Part shown: piece after piece, positions 14,900-16,973 of the stretch
How the letters are laid out: each line of letters opens with the position of its first letter
How positions within the stretch are numbered: the first letter of the stretch is position 1
NCBI GenBank assembly: GCA_003694905.1
Contig: RFJM01000158.1
Span: forward strand, 1-16,973
Reading direction: 5' to 3'
DNA from: Caldilineae bacterium
Lineage (GTDB): Bacteria; Chloroflexota; Anaerolineae; J102
DNA length: 16,973 nt
Made by a program: the position numbers and the translations under genes
The notes under the pieces: model-generated
What the model was told of the DNA's origin: nothing
Seen by the model: the letters and a program-made list of their open reading frames with translations, nothing else
The model's database searches: none

Positions 14900-15934
14900 C
14901 TAGCGGCCGAGCAAGGCCTTGAGGATGAGCCAGTCGAGCTCCTCGTAGTCGCGGGCTGCGCGCAGCTCGTCGATACGCTGCCGATCCAGAGAGCGGACGA
15001 CCTCTATCAGCCGCAGGAAGGTATGCAGGCTGTTACGCAGGTGTTTGGTGGCGACTTCGGGTGCCTGGGTACGCAGGGCCTTGACATCGAGTCCCACCAT
15101 GCCCACTTCCCAGAAGCGGTTTTCATCCAACACCCGCACCTGATTGAAGGCCCTGCGCAGGTCCACCGATCCGAAGGAACGGTCCTGGTCGAACTTGAGA
15201 CCGTTCTGGTCGTTCAGGTGCACGCTCCCGAGCTTGCCGAATGCCAGGGCAAAGCTCATTTCGTCGGCCGGGTCGAGGCCGGCCAGTACGGCGTGGGCCG
15301 ACTCGACCAGGGTGCCCACCCGAGCCGGATCGGATGCGCGGAAGCCAAGGGCAAGGGCGTGGCCGATGGTGGGGATGTAGGCCAGGTCCATGGGCTCATT
15401 GGGCTTGGGCTCGATGGCGATGCGCAGCCGGGGATCGTATTCCAGCAGGGCATTCACGGCCTCGAGCAGGCGGTGGGTGGCCTGTACGGCATCCTTGGCC
15501 TCGCGCAGGTAGGTGCCCTCGCGCGCCAGCCACAACACCATCAGGTCGGTACCCATGTAGCGGCAGATGTCGGCGCACTTCTTGGCCCGGTCCAGCGCGT
15601 AGGCGCGGGCTTTGGGGTCGTTGGCCGTGAACGCACCGTCGACGGTCATGGGGTGTTCCCACAGCCTTGGCGCTACGAATTCGGCCACCAGCCCCAGGTC
15701 GTCGAGCCGGGCTTTCATCTGTCGTGCCTGCGCCTCGATCTGTGAGGGAGACAGCTCATCCAGATCCGGCACGGCGTCGTCGTCATGGAACTGCATGGCA
15801 TCGAAGCCCAGCTCCTTCAGCGTCTGTAGCTTCTGCTCGAAGGGGACAGAGGGCCGCACGGTAGGCCCAAAGGGATCGGCGCCCTCATGGATGTTCCAGG
15901 GGCCGAAGGAAAAGCGATAGCCGTATTTCTCCAT
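14900..15934 (-). CDS. Xylose isomerase family protein with an altered metal ligand
   Basis: The 344-residue TIM-barrel protein aligns along its length with the short (Streptomyces-type, ~388 aa) xylose isomerases. Matching landmarks are FHDDD (His50, Asp53), GAFTANDPKAR, WLAREG (Trp135), IEPKPNEP (Glu175, Lys177), VESAHA (Glu211, His214), LNDQNGLKFDQDRSFG (Asp249, Asp251) and a late Asp283. By my hand alignment, Asp245 of the Streptomyces enzyme, a ligand of the first metal, corresponds to His239 here (VHLN instead of IDLN). The family interconverts aldoses and ketoses using two divalent metals. Its neighbour is a xylulokinase-type kinase, which favours an aldopentose substrate, but the changed ligand leaves room for another sugar. 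The start is ATG with only a weak upstream GAGG. I therefore leave the symbol xylA out. Confidence 0.85.
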   Translation of the reverse strand: MEKYGYRFSFGPWNIHEGADPFGPTVRPSVPFEQKLQTLKELGFDAMQFHDDDAVPDLDELSPSQIEAQARQMKARLDDLGLVAEFVAPRLWEHPMTVDGAFTANDPKARAYALDRAKKCADICRYMGTDLMVLWLAREGTYLREAKDAVQATHRLLEAVNALLEYDPRLRIAIEPKPNEPMDLAYIPTIGHALALGFRASDPARVGTLVESAHAVLAGLDPADEMSFALAFGKLGSVHLNDQNGLKFDQDRSFGSVDLRRAFNQVRVLDENRFWEVGMVGLDVKALRTQAPEVATKHLRNSLHTFLRLIEVVRSLDRQRIDELRAARDYEELDWLILKALLGR

Positions 15935-15976
15935 GGTGAGTTCGCCTCGGAAGGGACGGGAGGGAGTAGTTGGGCA

Positions 15977-16973
15977 TTAGAGCTCGGCCAGAGCCTTGAA
16001 CTCGGGGGCCAGGGCAGGATAGAGAGCGCGGTAGCGCGGGTAGTAGCGGCGGTATACTCCAGTGTTCTCGGTGGGGTGGGTCTCGCCGGTGATGGTGATG
16101 GTCTGCCGGCAGGCAGCGATGACATCCGCGAAGACGCCTGCGCCCACGCCGGCCAGGAGGGCAGCGCCGTATGCCGCGCCTTCGGTGGTGTTCACGGTCA
16201 CCAGATCGGCCTCGAGCACATCAGCCATGATCTGTCGCCACAGGGGACTCTTGGCCCCACCGCCCGAGATGCGAACCTGCCGGATCTCTCCCAGGCCCGC
16301 ATTCTGGATGAGGGTAAAGCTGTCCTTGATGCCGAAGGCCACACCTTCGAGCACGGCGCGGGTCATGTGGGCCAGGGTGTGGCGGAGGGTGAGGCCGACC
16401 CAGGCGCCGCGAGCCAGGGGATCGGGGTGGGGTGTGCGTTCACCGGTGAGGTAAGGGAGGAAAAGCAGGCCCTCGCTCCCTGCCGGGATATCGCCAGCGG
16501 CCTGGACCAGCGTATTGAAATCGGTGTCGGGTGCCAGCGTGTCCCGGTGCCACTGCAGGCTACCGGCCGCGCTCAGCATGACGCCCATGAAGTGCCAGCG
16601 CTCGGGCACGGCGTGGCAGAAGGCGTGGAGCCGGCCTTCCGGCTCGACCAAAGGCGCCTCGGTGGTGGCGAAGACCACGCCCGAGGTTCCCAGGGTCAGG
16701 GCGATGATGCCGGGTTCGACTGCGCCCACGCCTACCGCCTGCGCGGCCTGATCGCCGCCGCCGCCGACCACAGGAGTGCCCTCGGCCAGACCTGTCTCTC
16801 GCGCGGCCTCTGCACTCACACGGGAGGTGACCTCCGGGCCTTCGAAGGTAGGCGGCAGCATCTCGGCCGGGATTTCCAGGGTCCGGATGACTTCCTCGGA
16901 CCACGTGCGGCGTTTGAGGTCGAAGAGCAGGGTGCCGGCGCCGCCGGCCCGATCCATGGCGTAGGTTCCGGTG
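15977..16973 (-). CDS. xylB: FGGY-family carbohydrate kinase, xylulokinase-like (5' end outside window)
   Basis: This is the C-terminal 331 residues of a sugar kinase; the frame stays open through the window edge, so roughly 160 N-terminal residues are missing compared with the usual ~490-500. Xylulokinases phosphorylate D-xylulose with ATP in the cytoplasm. Visible family signatures are the GGGGDQAAQAVG segment, the LTLGTSG phosphate-binding motif, GERTPHPDPLARGAW with the following helix, and the C-terminal ISGGGAKSPLWRQIMADVL adenosine-binding motif followed by TTEGAAYGAALLAG. A methionine at position 16957 lies inside the kinase fold and is not the start. The stop is TAA, 42 nt before the xylose-isomerase-like gene, which supports a pentose or pentulose substrate. 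Other FGGY substrates (ribulose, glycerol, erythritol-type) cannot be excluded because the N-terminal substrate domain is partly missing. Confidence 0.9.
   Translation of the reverse strand, partial: TGTYAMDRAGGAGTLLFDLKRRTWSEEVIRTLEIPAEMLPPTFEGPEVTSRVSAEAARETGLAEGTPVVGGGGDQAAQAVGVGAVEPGIIALTLGTSGVVFATTEAPLVEPEGRLHAFCHAVPERWHFMGVMLSAAGSLQWHRDTLAPDTDFNTLVQAAGDIPAGSEGLLFLPYLTGERTPHPDPLARGAWVGLTLRHTLAHMTRAVLEGVAFGIKDSFTLIQNAGLGEIRQVRISGGGAKSPLWRQIMADVLEADLVTVNTTEGAAYGAALLAGVGAGVFADVIAACRQTITITGETHPTENTGVYRRYYPRYRALYPALAPEFKALAEL

Noticed and set aside
1..16973. Mobile element, CRISPR array or phage origin
   Set aside because: No transposase, integrase, regularly spaced repeats or phage structural genes were seen; coding style looks uniform across the window.

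Overview
The window is GC-rich bacterial DNA. It holds sixteen protein genes, all on the minus strand and tightly packed, so transcription runs from position 16973 down to 349. No tRNA, rRNA, CRISPR array, transposase, phage gene or regulator was seen. Strong AGGAGG-type ribosome binding sites and the mix of families would suit a Chloroflexota-type or another GC-rich, possibly thermophilic bacterium. That placement is a guess, because no marker gene is present.

In transcription order the layout is as follows. (1) Sugar entry: the C-terminal two thirds of an FGGY kinase of xylulokinase type (cut by the window end) and a xylose-isomerase-family protein. (2) A cyclase-family metal hydrolase, followed by four genes for a molybdenum hydroxylase: FAD subunit, 2Fe-2S subunit, and a molybdopterin subunit split into two genes. 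Three of these gene junctions overlap, which points to coupled translation. (3) After a 177-nt gap rich in inverted repeats: an EthD-like protein, a GlcD-type FAD oxidase and a two-cluster Fe-S partner protein. (4) A tagatose/psicose-3-epimerase-like TIM barrel, a UPF0261/Tm-1-like protein, a creatininase-family hydrolase and a second isomerase-like TIM barrel. (5) A small cupin, a LarA-type nickel racemase and a TauE/SafE-type membrane exporter. Positions 1-348 appear non-coding and hairpin-rich.

Taken together this looks like a dedicated catabolic cluster for a sugar-derived or heterocyclic compound. Isomerases and a kinase would handle the polyol part. The Mo hydroxylase would oxidise an aldehyde or ring carbon, and the cyclase and creatininase relatives would open a lactone, amide or ring. 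LarA would epimerise an alpha-hydroxy acid, and the FAD/Fe-S pair would oxidise it. This pathway is inference; the family assignments are well supported.

The most notable points are: the split molybdopterin subunit, whose order and sizes match the four-subunit nicotinate dehydrogenase plan; a xylose-isomerase homologue with His at a canonical Asp metal ligand; a LarA homologue with its full catalytic set in an unusual context; and strong inverted repeats without T-tracts in several of the larger gaps.
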